Positions 31,403 through 42,242 are shown, numbered from the stretch's first letter. The stretch: DNA of 64,000 nt from Thiohalospira halophila DSM 15071 (GCF_900112605.1 NZ_FOMJ01000001.1:520577-584576), one strand, 5' to 3'. Made by a program: numbers and translations. The notes: a model not told the origin generated them from the letters alone.

Positions 31403-32452
31403 ATGCCATCCCGGATGCTCCCCGAATGGACCGAGCAGGACGCCATTCTGCTCGCCTGGCCCCACGAGGCCAGCGCCTGGGCGCCCTGGATGGGCGCCAT
31501 CGAGGCCACCTACCGCAACCTCGCCGCCGCCATCGCCCGTTTTCAACCGCTCGTGGTCCTCTGCCGAGATGGCGACCACGCCGCGGCGACCCGGGCACAG
31601 CTCACGCTGGCCGGCATCTCGCCGACCCGGTACCGGATCGCGGAACAGCCCTTCGACGATACCTGGGTTCGCGACTACGGCCCCCTGGCACGCGCCAGCG
31701 ACGGCCAGGTGGAGCTTCTGGACTTCCGCTTCAACGGCTGGGGCGGTCGCCATACGGCGGAACGGGACGATGGGGTGAATGCCGGCCTGGCCGCCGCTGG
31801 CTGGTTCGCCACCCCCCTGCTGGAAGAGTCCCGCATCCTCGAGGGGGGTGCGGTGGAGACCGACGGCACCGGCACCCTCCTGCTCACCCGGCGTAGCCAG
31901 TTCTCCCCCGGCCGCAACGACGACCCCGACGAGGCCTCCGCCGAGGCCTGGCTCACCGAGAAACTGGGGGTCGACCGCGTGCTATGGCTGGAACACGGCG
32001 GCCTCAAGGGGGATGACACCGACGGCCACGTGGACACCCTCGTTCGCTTCGCCGACACCACCACGCTGATCCACCAGCACTGCGACGACCCCGACGACCC
32101 CCACTACGATCCCCTTTCGGCCCTGGCCGCGGAGCTGACCGAGCTGCGCACCGCCGACGACCAGCCCTACGCGCTCCACCCGCTCCCCTGGCCCCGACCG
32201 CAGTACGACGAACAGGGCGAGCGGCTGCCGGCAACCTACGCCAACTTCCTGCTGGTCAATGGCGGCGTCATCGCGCCGACCTACAACGACGCGGCGGATA
32301 CCGAGGCGCTGGCCGTCCTCCAGCGCTGCTTCCCGGATCGCGAGGTGGTCGGCGTGGATGCGCGGACCCTGCTCCTCCAGGCGGGATCCGTCCACTGCGC
32401 CACCATGCAGCTCCCCCGGGGCGCGCTGACCCCCGAGCCCGGCGAGGACTGA
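31403..32452 (+). CDS. aguA: Agmatine deiminase
   Basis: Hydrolyses agmatine to N-carbamoylputrescine and ammonia, the first step from arginine-derived agmatine to putrescine. The 349 residues follow the peptidylarginine-deiminase fold: EQDAILLAWPHEASAW at the N-terminus, TWVRDYGPL near 90, GGAVETDGTGTLL near 150, HGGLKGDDTDGHVDT near 195 and the nucleophile Cys in GSVHCATMQLPRG near 333. GGAGG precedes the start. aguB follows after 46 bases and completes the pathway. Confidence 0.94.
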   Translation: MPSRMLPEWTEQDAILLAWPHEASAWAPWMGAIEATYRNLAAAIARFQPLVVLCRDGDHAAATRAQLTLAGISPTRYRIAEQPFDDTWVRDYGPLARASDGQVELLDFRFNGWGGRHTAERDDGVNAGLAAAGWFATPLLEESRILEGGAVETDGTGTLLLTRRSQFSPGRNDDPDEASAEAWLTEKLGVDRVLWLEHGGLKGDDTDGHVDTLVRFADTTTLIHQHCDDPDDPHYDPLSALAAELTELRTADDQPYALHPLPWPRPQYDEQGERLPATYANFLLVNGGVIAPTYNDAADTEALAVLQRCFPDREVVGVDARTLLLQAGSVHCATMQLPRGALTPEPGED

Positions 32453-32498
32453 AAAAACCCCGCTTGGAGCCGCGAGGACGGCGCGCTACCATCCGGTC

Positions 32499-33395
32499 AT
32501 GGCAAACCATCAATGGCAGCTCGGACTGGTCCAGGGGACCGGCCACGACGACCCCGAGGCGGCCCTGGCCGCCATGGAGTCCGGGATCCGGGAGGCCGCC
32601 GGTCAGGGGGCCGACCTGGTCCTCCTCCCGGAGCTCCACAACGGCCCCTACTTCTGCCAGACCGAGGACCCGACGGTCTTCGACCGGGCCGAACCGGTGC
32701 CCGGCCCCACCACGCAGCGGCTGGGCAGGGTGGCGGCGGAGACGGGGACGGTCATCGTCGGCTCGGTCTTCGAGCACCGCGCCCCGGGGCTGGCCCACAA
32801 CACCGCCGTGGTCCTGGACCGGGACGGCAGCCTCGCCGGCACCTACCGCAAGATGCACATCCCGGACGATCCCGGCTACTACGAGAAGTTCTACTTCACC
32901 CCCGGGGATACCGGTTTCCGGCCGGTGGAGACCTCCCTGGGGCGGCTCGGCGTCCTGGTCTGCTGGGACCAGTGGTTCCCCGAGGCGGCCCGGCTCATGG
33001 CCATGGCCGGGGCGGAGATCCTCCTCTACCCCACCGCCATCGGCAGCGACCCACGGGACGATGCCGCCGAACAGGCCCGCCAGATCGAGGCCTGGCAGAC
33101 CGTTCAGCGCGGCCACGCCGTGGCCAACGGCCTGCCGCTGGCCGCCTGCAACCGGGTGGGCCACGAACCGGACCCCGCCGGCGGCCCCGGCATCGACTTC
33201 TGGGGCCGCAGCTTCGTCTGCGGCCCCCAGGGCGAATGGCTGGAGCAGCCGGGCGGGAGCTCCACCGGCGTCCGGGTCGTCCCGGTGAGCCGTCGCCGCA
33301 GCGAGGAGGTCCGCCGGATGTGGCCCTTCTTTCGTGACCGGAGAGTGGACGCCTACGCGGATCTGGTGAAACGCTGGCGGGACGATACGGTCTGA
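32499..33395 (+). CDS. aguB: N-carbamoylputrescine amidase
   Basis: A nitrilase-superfamily amidase releasing putrescine, CO2 and ammonia. The catalytic triad is visible as Glu in LLPELHNG (about 47), Lys in YRKMHIPDD (about 119) and Cys in VCWDQWFPE (about 153). At 298 residues it has the family length, and residues such as FWGRSF are conserved in AguB enzymes. Pairing with aguA supports this over other nitrilase-like functions. A GC-rich hairpin just after the stop may end the two-gene transcript. Confidence 0.94.
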   Translation: MANHQWQLGLVQGTGHDDPEAALAAMESGIREAAGQGADLVLLPELHNGPYFCQTEDPTVFDRAEPVPGPTTQRLGRVAAETGTVIVGSVFEHRAPGLAHNTAVVLDRDGSLAGTYRKMHIPDDPGYYEKFYFTPGDTGFRPVETSLGRLGVLVCWDQWFPEAARLMAMAGAEILLYPTAIGSDPRDDAAEQARQIEAWQTVQRGHAVANGLPLAACNRVGHEPDPAGGPGIDFWGRSFVCGPQGEWLEQPGGSSTGVRVVPVSRRRSEEVRRMWPFFRDRRVDAYADLVKRWRDDTV

Positions 33396-33400
33396 GGAGC

Positions 33401-33423
33401 CACGGGGAGAGAGCCGCCCCGTG
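33401..33423 (+). terminator. Hairpin after aguB
   Basis: CACGGGG (33401-33407) pairs with CCCCGTG (33417-33423) around a 9-base loop. There is no T-run, so it may attenuate or protect the 3' end rather than terminate fully. Confidence 0.35.
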
Positions 33424-33457
33424 CAGAGTCATCCAGGAAGATGAGAGGAGAATAACC

Positions 33458-34165
33458 ATGAGAATCGGCAAACGAACCACGCACGCCCTGGCCCTGCTCG
33501 CGGGCCTCATCCTGGCCGGTGGCAGCCAGGCCCAGGACGGCCCCGCCCAAGCCATCGAGGCCGGGGGGGACGAGAATAGCGACCTCAAGGTCGGTATCAC
33601 CCGGTACATCGGCGAGGTGGAGGTCACCCACGACGGCGAGAAGGTAACCATCCGCCGGAATCAGGATACCGAGAACACGGTGGACGAACGCTACGCCCTG
33701 ACCTCCCGGGAGTGCCCGCCCTTCTGCATCCAGCCCGCCAGCCTCCACCCGGACGTGGAGACCATCGGCGAGCTGGAGGTCCTGAACTACCTCCAGCGCC
33801 GTTCCGAGGGGGACGATTCGGTCCTCGTCATCGACTCCCGCACCCCGGACTGGGTGGAACAGGGCACCATCCCCGGCTCGGTGAACATCCCCTGGACCGA
33901 CCTCTCCCAGAGCCAGGGCGCCGATCCCTTCACCATCCACGACATCATGACCGGCCAGTTCAACGCCCAGGAGCAGGAGGGGCTCTGGGACTTCAGCAAC
34001 GCCCGGACCCTGGTGCTCTTCTGTAACGGCCCCTGGTGCGGCCAGTCCCCGGCCAACATCCGGACCCTGCTGCGCTACGGCTACCCCGCCAACCGCATCA
34101 AGTGGTACCGGGGCGGCATGCAGAACTGGGAGAACCTGGGCCTGACCACGGTCCCGGGCAAGTAG
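33458..34165 (+). CDS. Periplasmic rhodanese-domain protein
   Basis: A 235-residue secreted protein. Residues 1-26 form a signal peptide (basic start, LALLAGLILAGGS, cleavage around AQA). The mature part has an N-terminal domain with a CPPFCIQP pair of cysteines (about 86-90) and a rhodanese domain (about 105-230) with VIDSRTPDWVEQGTIPGSVNIPW and the active-site loop LFCNGPWCGQSP. The loop carries two Cys, as in rhodaneses handling sulfane sulfur. The likely role is periplasmic sulfur transfer or redox chemistry; the physiological substrate is unknown. It is preceded by AGAGGAGAATAACC as ribosome site and ends at a strong hairpin. Confidence 0.85.
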   Translation: MRIGKRTTHALALLAGLILAGGSQAQDGPAQAIEAGGDENSDLKVGITRYIGEVEVTHDGEKVTIRRNQDTENTVDERYALTSRECPPFCIQPASLHPDVETIGELEVLNYLQRRSEGDDSVLVIDSRTPDWVEQGTIPGSVNIPWTDLSQSQGADPFTIHDIMTGQFNAQEQEGLWDFSNARTLVLFCNGPWCGQSPANIRTLLRYGYPANRIKWYRGGMQNWENLGLTTVPGK

Positions 34166-34186
34166 AGCCGCAACCAGCGCCCCTCT

Positions 34187-34208
34187 CCCGCCGCCAGCCG
34201 GCGGCGGG
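34187..34208. terminator. Bidirectional hairpin between convergent genes
   Basis: Perfect 9-bp stem CCCGCCGCC (34187-34195) / GGCGGCGGG (34200-34208) with an AGCC loop, lying between the rhodanese gene and the convergent sigma-54 regulator. No long T-run follows on either side. Confidence 0.55.
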
Positions 34209-34218
34209 TCTCACCCCC

Positions 34219-35580
<1,362 letters not shown>

Positions 35581-35739
35581 GGCTTCTCCTCCATTCTCCA
35601 TCTCCGCGGCTCGGGCCGGATCCATCGTCCGACCCTTGTGATGAGGCCCTCGCAGGGCGCCCGCCAGGGGGGCCGGGCTTTTTATTACAGGCCGCACCAC
35701 CTACTATGGCAGAAACCGTCAGATCGAGGGAGGGGCGGC

Positions 35740-36492
35740 GTGGGCGTCGTGCTCCACCGCAGTGTCAACGCGGATCGCACCCTGGAAGTCGTGGCCGAGC
35801 GGGGCGCCCGGACCCTGCGCTTCGCCGGGGAGGCCGCCATCCAGAGCCGCATGGACCCGCAGGAGCCGGAGCGCCTCTCCCTGGCCTACACCCGCGCCCT
35901 GCTGCTGCCGCTGGCCTGGAACCCGGCACCGGCCCGGGTTCTGATCATCGGCCTGGGGGGCGGCAGCCTGGCCCGCTTCCTCCTCGCCCGCCTGCCACGG
36001 ACGGTGATCACGGCCGTGGACAGCGACCCGGAGATGCCGGTCATCGCCCGTCGCTGGTTCGGCCTGCCGGAGGATCCGCGCCTGGCGGTCCACGTGGGCG
36101 ATGGCAGCGACTGGCTCACCCCCGGTGCGGACTGGGACCTGGTCCTGGTGGACGCCTTCGACGCCGGCGGCCCGGCCCCCCTGCTCACCGACCCCCGGTT
36201 CCCCGCGCATGTCGCCGCCGCCCTGGCCCGGGGCGGCACGGCCGCGGTCAACCTCTGGGCCGGCGGCGCCGACCCGATCATCAACGGCATGGCCGCCAGC
36301 TGGCCCGGGCGCATCGGCCTCGTCGCCCCGCCCGAGGACCGGGATAACCGCATCGCCCTCGCCCCGCTGCCGCGCCGCCTGCGCGATCCCCGCGGGGAGC
36401 TGGCGCGAGAGCTGCGACTGGGCAACCTCCTGCGCCGGATGGAACGACCTGCCCCCGCCGTGGCGCCCGGGTCGGGGGAATCGCTACAATAG
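35740..36492 (+). CDS. Spermidine-synthase-like (SpeE superfamily) protein
   Basis: A 250-residue class I methyltransferase-fold protein of the polyamine synthase group. The nucleotide-binding motif VLIIGLGGGSLARFLL is near residue 68, and the acidic loop VDSDPEM and LVLVDAFDAGG positions match the decarboxylated-SAM-binding region. The start is a GTG at 35740 with GGGAGGGG just upstream. It lacks a clear gatekeeper loop of bona fide SpeE, so the amine substrate is unsure; many such proteins are uncharacterised. Proximity to aguAB (putrescine) and mtnP is suggestive. mfd follows after 20 bases. Confidence 0.72.
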   Translation: MGVVLHRSVNADRTLEVVAERGARTLRFAGEAAIQSRMDPQEPERLSLAYTRALLLPLAWNPAPARVLIIGLGGGSLARFLLARLPRTVITAVDSDPEMPVIARRWFGLPEDPRLAVHVGDGSDWLTPGADWDLVLVDAFDAGGPAPLLTDPRFPAHVAAALARGGTAAVNLWAGGADPIINGMAASWPGRIGLVAPPEDRDNRIALAPLPRRLRDPRGELARELRLGNLLRRMERPAPAVAPGSGESLQ

Positions 36493-36512
36493 CGGACCCG
36501 GCTGTCCCGGCA

Positions 36513-39500
36513 ATGGATGACCCCCTGATGAGCAACTCTCTCCTCCCGCCGCTGGAGATCCCCACCGCCGGCGATGCCCGCCGTATCGGCGCCGTACGCG
36601 GCAGCGCCGAGGGCCTGGCGATCCACCAGGCGGCCGCCGAGCACGGCGGCCCGGTCCTCGCCGTGGTCGCCGACGTCCACCGCGCCCGGGAGCTGGAAGC
36701 GGAGCTGCGCTTCTTCGGCAGCACCGCCCACACCTTCCCGGACCGGGAGACGCTGCCCTACGACCTCTTCTCGCCCCATCAGGAGATCGTCTCCGACCGC
36801 CTGGCGGCGCTGCATCGACTCCCGGCCATGGAGTCCGGGGTCCTGGTGGTACCGGCGCGCACCCTCCTCCACCGCCTGCCGCCACGGGACTGGGTGGCGG
36901 GCCAGGCCTTTGTCATGGACGTGGGGGATCGGCTCGACCCCGATGCCTTCCGCCGCCGCCTGGAGGCCGCCGGCTACCGCCTGGTCTCCCAGGTCATGGA
37001 GCACGGCGAGTACGCCGTGCGCGGCAACCTGGTGGACCTCTTCCCCATGGGCAGCGCCGAGCCCTACCGCATCGATCTCTTCGACGAGGAGATCGAGACC
37101 ATCCGCACCTTCGACCCGGAAACCCAGCGCAGCGACGCGAAGGTCGAGGGGCTGCGGCTGCTCCCGGCGCGGGAGTTCCCCCTGGACGAGGCCTCCATCC
37201 GCCGCTTCCGGGAGAACTGGCGGCTCCACTTCGAGGGCGACCCCACCCGCAGCCCGGTCTACCGTGATGTCAGCGAGGGGCTGGCCCCGGCGGGGCTGGA
37301 GTACTACCTGCCGCTCTTCTTCGAGACCACGGAGACGCTGTTCGACTACCTCCCCGAGGGCGCGCTGGTGGTGACCGATGCCGACGTCGAGGCCTCGGCC
37401 GACCGCTTCGGCGAGGAGGTGGCCAGCCGCTACGAGAGTCGCCGCCACGACGCCGAGCGGCCGTTGCTGGCCCCCGAAAACCTCTTCCTGCGAACCGATG
37501 AACTCTTCGGCCGCATCAAGGGCCATCCGCACCTGCGCACCAGCGCCTTCGAGGAGACCGAGCGCGCCGGCCGCCTGAATCTCCCGGCAGGGGCGCCGCC
37601 GGAGCTGCCCTTCAACGGTCGCGGCAGTGACCAGGCGCTGGAGGGCTTCCTGGCCGGCTTCCCCGGCCGCGTCCTGTTCGCCGCCGAGAGTTCCGGCCGC
37701 CGGGAGGCGCTGGGGGAACTCCTGCGCGGTCGCGGCATCCATCCGCGCCAGGTGGCCGACTGGGGCGCGTTCCTGGCCGACGATGCGCCGGTGGCCATCA
37801 CCGTCGCCCCCCTGGAGCGCGGGCTGGTTCTGGAGGCCGCCGGCATCGCCGTGGTCACCGAGAGCCAGCTCTTCGGCAGCCATACCATCCAGGAGCGCGG
37901 CCGCCCGGGTCGCCAGCGCGATGCCGACGCCATCATCCGCGATCTCGCCGAGCTCCAGGAGGGGGCGCCGGTGGTCCACGAGGAGCACGGCGTGGGGCGC
38001 TATACCGGCCTGACCCGGCTGGACACCGGCGGCGTGGAGGCGGAGTTCCTAACCCTGGAGTACAGCGGCGGCGACAAGCTCTACGTACCGGTCTCCGCCC
38101 TGGACCGCCTGAGCCGATATACCGGGGCCGATGCCGAGTCCGCCCCCGTGCACAAGCTGGGCAGCGGCCAGTGGGAGAAGGCCAAGCGCAAGGCCGCCGA
38201 GCGGGTGCGCGACGTCGCCGCCGAGCTGCTGGACATCTACGCCCGGCGCGAGGCGCGCAGCGGCCACGCCTATCCCGTCGAGGATGAATACGCTGCCTTC
38301 GCCGCCAGCTTCCCCTTCGAGGAGACCGAGGACCAGAGCGAGGCCATCCACGCCGTGGTCGCCGACATGGAGTCGGACAAGCCCATGGACCGCCTGGTCT
38401 GCGGCGATGTCGGCTTCGGCAAGACCGAGGTGGCCCTGCGGGCCGCCTTCATCGCCGTCCAGGGTGGGCGCCAGGTGGCCATGCTGGTTCCCACCACCCT
38501 GCTGGCCGATCAGCACTACGAGACCTTCCGCGACCGCTTCGCCGACTGGCCGGTGCGCATCGAGGTGATCTCCCGCTTCCAGAGCCAGAAGGAGCAGAAG
38601 CGCATCGCCGACGAGCTCGCCGAGGGCAAGGTGGACATCGTCATCGGCACCCACAAGCTCATCCAGGGCAGCATCCGCTACCACGACCTGGGGCTGGTGA
38701 TCATCGACGAGGAGCACCGCTTCGGCGTGCGCCAGAAGGAGAAGTTCAAGGCGCTGCGCTCCGAGGTGGACATGCTCACCCTCACCGCCACCCCCATCCC
38801 GCGCACCCTGAACCTCGCCTTCTCCGGCATGCGCGACCTCTCGGTCATCGCCACGCCGCCGGCGCGGCGACTGCCGGTGAAGACCTTCGTCTCCGAGTGG
38901 GAGGATGCCCTCATCCAGGAGGCGGTCCTGCGCGAGATCCGTCGCGGTGGCCAGGTCTACTTCGTCCACAACCAGGTGGAGACCATCGACCGCGCCGCCC
39001 GCCAGGTGGCGGAACTGGTGCCCGAGGCCTCGGTCCGGGTGGCCCACGGCCAGATGCGGGAGTTGGAGCTGGAGCGGGTGATGTCCGACTTCTATCACCA
39101 GCGCTTCAACGTCCTGGTCTGCTCCACCATCATCGAGACCGGCATCGACGTCCCCTCGGCCAACACCATCCTGATCCACCGCGCCGACCACTTCGGCCTG
39201 GCCCAGCTCTACCAGCTGCGCGGTCGCGTGGGCCGCAGCCACCATCGCGCCTACGCCTATCTGCTCATCCCGCCCCGGGGGAGCATGACCGCCGACGCCA
39301 TCAAGCGACTGGAGGCACTGGAGTCCATCGAGGACCTGGGGACCGGCTTCACCCTGGCCAGCCACGACCTGGAGATCCGCGGCGCCGGGGAGATCCTGGG
39401 TGACGAGCAGAGCGGCCAGATGCAGGAGGTGGGCTTCACCCTCTACGCGGAGATGCTCGAGCGCGCCGTGAACGCCCTGAAAACGGGCAAGGAGCCGGAT

Positions 39501-39968
39501 CTCGAGGCGCCCCTGGACCACGGCCCGGAGGTGGACCTGCGGGTCCCCGCCCTCATCCCCGAGGAGTACATCCCCGACGTCCACACCCGGCTGACCCTCT
39601 ACAAGCGCATCGCCAGCGCGGCCGACGAGGACGGGCTGCGCGAGCTCCAGGTGGAGATGATCGACCGCTTCGGCCTGCTGCCCGAGCCGGTGAGCAACCT
39701 CTTCCGGGTAACGGGCCTGAAACTCCGCGCCGCCGCCCTGGGGATCCGCAAGATCGAGCTGGGTGAAAAGGGCGGGCGACTCATCTTTGATGCCGAACCG
39801 GCCGTGGATGCCGGGCGGATCATCGAACTCATCCAGAAGCAACCGCAGACCTATCAGCTGGACGGCCAGGACAAGCTCAAGCTGATCGCCGACCTCCCCG
39901 ATCTGGACGCCCGGCTCGCCTTCGTGGACGATGTCCTGGCTCGACTAACCGGCCGGGAGGCCGCCTGA
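36513..39968 (+). CDS. mfd: Transcription-repair coupling factor
   Basis: An 1151-residue DNA translocase that removes stalled RNA polymerase and recruits UvrA. UvrB-homology modules lie at the N-terminus (DRETLPYDLFSPHQEIVSDRL near 80), the RNA-polymerase-interaction domain around 480-540 (HEEHGVGRYTGL), and RecG-like helicase motors from about 600. Walker A reads CGDVGFGKTEVALRAAF, the DEAH-like box IIDEEHRFG, and motif VI QLRGRVGRSHHRAYAY. The start may be 36513 or the ATG at 36528. A TACAAT box at 36485-36490 could be the -10. csiV overlaps its last base. Confidence 0.97.
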   Translation: MDDPLMSNSLLPPLEIPTAGDARRIGAVRGSAEGLAIHQAAAEHGGPVLAVVADVHRARELEAELRFFGSTAHTFPDRETLPYDLFSPHQEIVSDRLAALHRLPAMESGVLVVPARTLLHRLPPRDWVAGQAFVMDVGDRLDPDAFRRRLEAAGYRLVSQVMEHGEYAVRGNLVDLFPMGSAEPYRIDLFDEEIETIRTFDPETQRSDAKVEGLRLLPAREFPLDEASIRRFRENWRLHFEGDPTRSPVYRDVSEGLAPAGLEYYLPLFFETTETLFDYLPEGALVVTDADVEASADRFGEEVASRYESRRHDAERPLLAPENLFLRTDELFGRIKGHPHLRTSAFEETERAGRLNLPAGAPPELPFNGRGSDQALEGFLAGFPGRVLFAAESSGRREALGELLRGRGIHPRQVADWGAFLADDAPVAITVAPLERGLVLEAAGIAVVTESQLFGSHTIQERGRPGRQRDADAIIRDLAELQEGAPVVHEEHGVGRYTGLTRLDTGGVEAEFLTLEYSGGDKLYVPVSALDRLSRYTGADAESAPVHKLGSGQWEKAKRKAAERVRDVAAELLDIYARREARSGHAYPVEDEYAAFAASFPFEETEDQSEAIHAVVADMESDKPMDRLVCGDVGFGKTEVALRAAFIAVQGGRQVAMLVPTTLLADQHYETFRDRFADWPVRIEVISRFQSQKEQKRIADELAEGKVDIVIGTHKLIQGSIRYHDLGLVIIDEEHRFGVRQKEKFKALRSEVDMLTLTATPIPRTLNLAFSGMRDLSVIATPPARRLPVKTFVSEWEDALIQEAVLREIRRGGQVYFVHNQVETIDRAARQVAELVPEASVRVAHGQMRELELERVMSDFYHQRFNVLVCSTIIETGIDVPSANTILIHRADHFGLAQLYQLRGRVGRSHHRAYAYLLIPPRGSMTADAIKRLEALESIEDLGTGFTLASHDLEIRGAGEILGDEQSGQMQEVGFTLYAEMLERAVNALKTGKEPDLEAPLDHGPEVDLRVPALIPEEYIPDVHTRLTLYKRIASAADEDGLRELQVEMIDRFGLLPEPVSNLFRVTGLKLRAAALGIRKIELGEKGGRLIFDAEPAVDAGRIIELIQKQPQTYQLDGQDKLKLIADLPDLDARLAFVDDVLARLTGREAA

Positions 39969-40912
39969 TGCCCCGACTCCACAAGATCCTCGCCCCGCTG
40001 GCCCTGCTGGCCGCTTCCCTCGACCCGGCCGTGGCCGCGGACGAGGAGGGCTGGATCGGGCCGGACGAGGCGCTGACCTGGTACGACGTGGAGATCCTCG
40101 TCTTCGCCCACACCGGCGAGCCGGGCGCCGAGGCCTGGCCGCTGGAGCCCGGGCTGCCGGCGCTGGCCGAGGCCCTCACCCTGCGCCCCGCCCCCGAATC
40201 CGGGGGCGAAGAACCGCCGGCGATCGGTCGGGCCCCCTTCCAGCGGCTCCCGCCGTCCACCTACCAGCTCAAGCGCTCCTGGCAACGGCTGGCCCGCTCC
40301 GAGGCCTATCGCCCGCTGCTGCACGCCGCCTGGCGCCAGCCGGAACTCCCGCGCCACGCGGCCGTTCCGGTCCACCTCCACGGCGGACTCTTCTGGTACG
40401 ACGACGAGGCGGAGGGCGGCGTCGCCATCGAGCCGGCGGTACCCGCCGCCCCGCCCTGGCGGTCGGAAGAGGAAGAGGAAGAGGAGGACGACGAAGGGGA
40501 AACGGGGAACGGGGGCGACGAGGACGCCGCCGGTACCGGGGTCGTGGGCCCTCCGGCGCCCGTCGTGGATGGAACCCTGCGGCTGGTGGTCTCGCGCTAC
40601 CTCCACGCCGAGGTGGACCTGCTCTACCGCGATCCCTCGCCGGACGCCGAGACCCGGACCTACCGCCGTCCCGGCCTCCTGACCCCCGAGGGGGCGGAGC
40701 GCCAGCTACCGGCCGGCTTCCGGCTGCAGACCAGCCGCCGCATGCGCAGCGGCGAGATCCACTACATCGACCATCCGCGCTTCGGCGTGCTGGTCTTCGT
40801 GAACCCCTGGGAGCCGGAAGAAGAGGAAGGGGAGGCAGCCGGTGAGGAAGCCGGCCCGAAGGCCGAGGAGGGCTCCGGGGCCGGGGATGGCGAAGGGACC
40901 ATCCGCCGCTGA
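39968..40912 (+). CDS. csiV: CsiV-like outer-membrane/periplasmic protein with acidic inserts
   Basis: A 314-residue protein directly following mfd, as in many gammaproteobacteria. Residues 1-23 are a signal peptide (LAPLALLAASLDPAVA). The family signature TWYDVEILVFAHT follows, and the C-terminal part has GTLRLVVSRYLHAEVDLLY and RLQTSRRMRSGEIHYIDHPRFGVLV, the conserved CsiV end. In Vibrio parahaemolyticus CsiV is linked to cell wall stress. Here a Glu/Asp-rich run (about residues 166-180) and an acidic tail (about 280-310) interrupt the fold, typical of halophile adaptation. Confidence 0.85.
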   Translation: MPRLHKILAPLALLAASLDPAVAADEEGWIGPDEALTWYDVEILVFAHTGEPGAEAWPLEPGLPALAEALTLRPAPESGGEEPPAIGRAPFQRLPPSTYQLKRSWQRLARSEAYRPLLHAAWRQPELPRHAAVPVHLHGGLFWYDDEAEGGVAIEPAVPAAPPWRSEEEEEEEDDEGETGNGGDEDAAGTGVVGPPAPVVDGTLRLVVSRYLHAEVDLLYRDPSPDAETRTYRRPGLLTPEGAERQLPAGFRLQTSRRMRSGEIHYIDHPRFGVLVFVNPWEPEEEEGEAAGEEAGPKAEEGSGAGDGEGTIRR

Positions 40913-40928
40913 GCCCGACCCCGGGAGC

Positions 40929-41669
40929 CTAGAGGAAACCGACCACCTGGCCGAGGAGCCGGCGAACATCCTCCATGCCGGCGTGCAGGTAGTGCCGGAT
41001 CTCCTCCATGGTGATCACCGACTCGCCCTTGCCCGCCGCGCGGTTGGCCACCACGCAGCAGGAGGCGTAGCAGAGCTCCAGCTCCCGAGCCAGGGCCGCC
41101 TCCGGCATCCCGGTCATCCCCACCAGGTGGCAACCGTCCCGCTCCAGGGCGCTGACCTCCGCCCGGCTCTCCAGTCGCGGACCCTGGGTGGCGGCATAGG
41201 TCCCCTCGCCGGCCATGTCGAGCCTGGCGGCCTCGCCGGCACGGATCATCACCTCCCGCAGTTCGGCGCAGTAGGGATCGGTGAAGTCGATGTGGACCAC
41301 CTCGCCGTTACCCTGGTCGAAGAAGGTGTTCACCCGGCCGCGAGTGTAGTCGATGATCTGGTCGGGGATGGCCAGCCGTCCGGGCCACATGGGCTCGGAG
41401 ATCCCGCCCACGGCGTTGACGGCGATGACCTTCTCGGCACCCACCGCGTTCAGGGCCCAGAGGTTGGCGCGGTAGTTGATGCGGTGGGGCGGGATGGTGT
41501 GGCCCGGGCCGTGGCGTGGCAGGAAGAGGACCTCCCGCCCGTCCAGCTCGCCGTGGATGACCGGCCCGGAGGCCTCGCCATAGGGGGTATTCACCACCTC
41601 GCGGCCGGTTATGGCCAGCCCTTCCAGGGTGGTAAGCCCGGTCCCGCCGATGATCGCCAGATCCGCCAA
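40929..41669 (-). CDS. mtnP: S-methyl-5'-thioinosine/thioadenosine phosphorylase
   Basis: A 246-residue phosphorylase of the MTAP/PNP group II family, cleaving methylthio-nucleosides from polyamine synthesis. Phosphate-binding IIGGTGL and RHGPGHTIPPHRINYRAN are at the N-terminus, and AVGGISEP and the substrate-binding HLVGMTGMPEAALARELELCYA near 185 are conserved. Gammaproteobacteria often use the thioinosine-specific version (MTIP); the sequence looks closer to that, but I cannot settle base specificity by eye. It is preceded by hpt on the same strand, a purine-salvage pairing. Confidence 0.9.
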   Translation of the reverse strand: MADLAIIGGTGLTTLEGLAITGREVVNTPYGEASGPVIHGELDGREVLFLPRHGPGHTIPPHRINYRANLWALNAVGAEKVIAVNAVGGISEPMWPGRLAIPDQIIDYTRGRVNTFFDQGNGEVVHIDFTDPYCAELREVMIRAGEAARLDMAGEGTYAATQGPRLESRAEVSALERDGCHLVGMTGMPEAALARELELCYASCCVVANRAAGKGESVITMEEIRHYLHAGMEDVRRLLGQVVGFL

Positions 41670-41679
41670 GGGAGCCTCC

Positions 41680-42222
41680 TCAGAGGGCGTAGATGCCGCG
41701 AAGATTGCGGTGGTATTCCTCGTAGTCCATCCCGAAGCCGAAGACGTAGCGATCCTCGACCTCGAGACCGACGTATTCGGCCTCGATGTCCACCTGTCGC
41801 GCGATCCGCTTGGAGACGAGTACCGCGCAGGCCACCGAGGCGGCCCCCTGGGCCAGCAGATGGTCTTTGATGGTGGCCAGGGTCCAGCCGCCGTCCAGGA
41901 TATCGTCCACCAGGATCACATCCCGCCCTTCCAGGGAGAGATTGGGGCCGGCCATCCATTCGAGATCGCCGCCCTCGGTACTGCCCTGGTACCGGGTCGC
42001 ATGGACGTAGTCGAGCTGCAGGGGGAATTCAAGACGGGTCAGGAGATGGCCGGCGGGGATGAGCCCGCCGGTCATGACGCACACCAGCACGGGATCGCGA
42101 TCCCGGTAGTGGCGCGTGAGGTCGTCGGCCATGCGATCCAGCGCCTCGTCCACCGCCGTGGCGGAGTGGATCCGCTCGGCGTCGGCGAGGGCCGCCTTGG
42201 CATCCTCGGAGGTTGCCGCCAT
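41680..42222 (-). CDS. hpt: Hypoxanthine-guanine phosphoribosyltransferase
   Basis: A 180-residue purine salvage enzyme making IMP or GMP from base and PRPP. The PRPP-binding motif VILVDDILDGGWTLA is near residue 105. VCVMTGGLIPAGHLL and the C-terminal VEDRYVFGFGMDYEEYHRNLRGIYAL, a hypoxanthine-contact tail, are typical. Next to mtnP it would salvage hypoxanthine released from methylthioinosine. It lies 20 bases after the DsrE-like gene, probably one transcript. Confidence 0.92.
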   Translation of the reverse strand: MAATSEDAKAALADAERIHSATAVDEALDRMADDLTRHYRDRDPVLVCVMTGGLIPAGHLLTRLEFPLQLDYVHATRYQGSTEGGDLEWMAGPNLSLEGRDVILVDDILDGGWTLATIKDHLLAQGAASVACAVLVSKRIARQVDIEAEYVGLEVEDRYVFGFGMDYEEYHRNLRGIYAL

Positions 42223-42242
42223 GGCCGGGTGACCTCGGCCCC

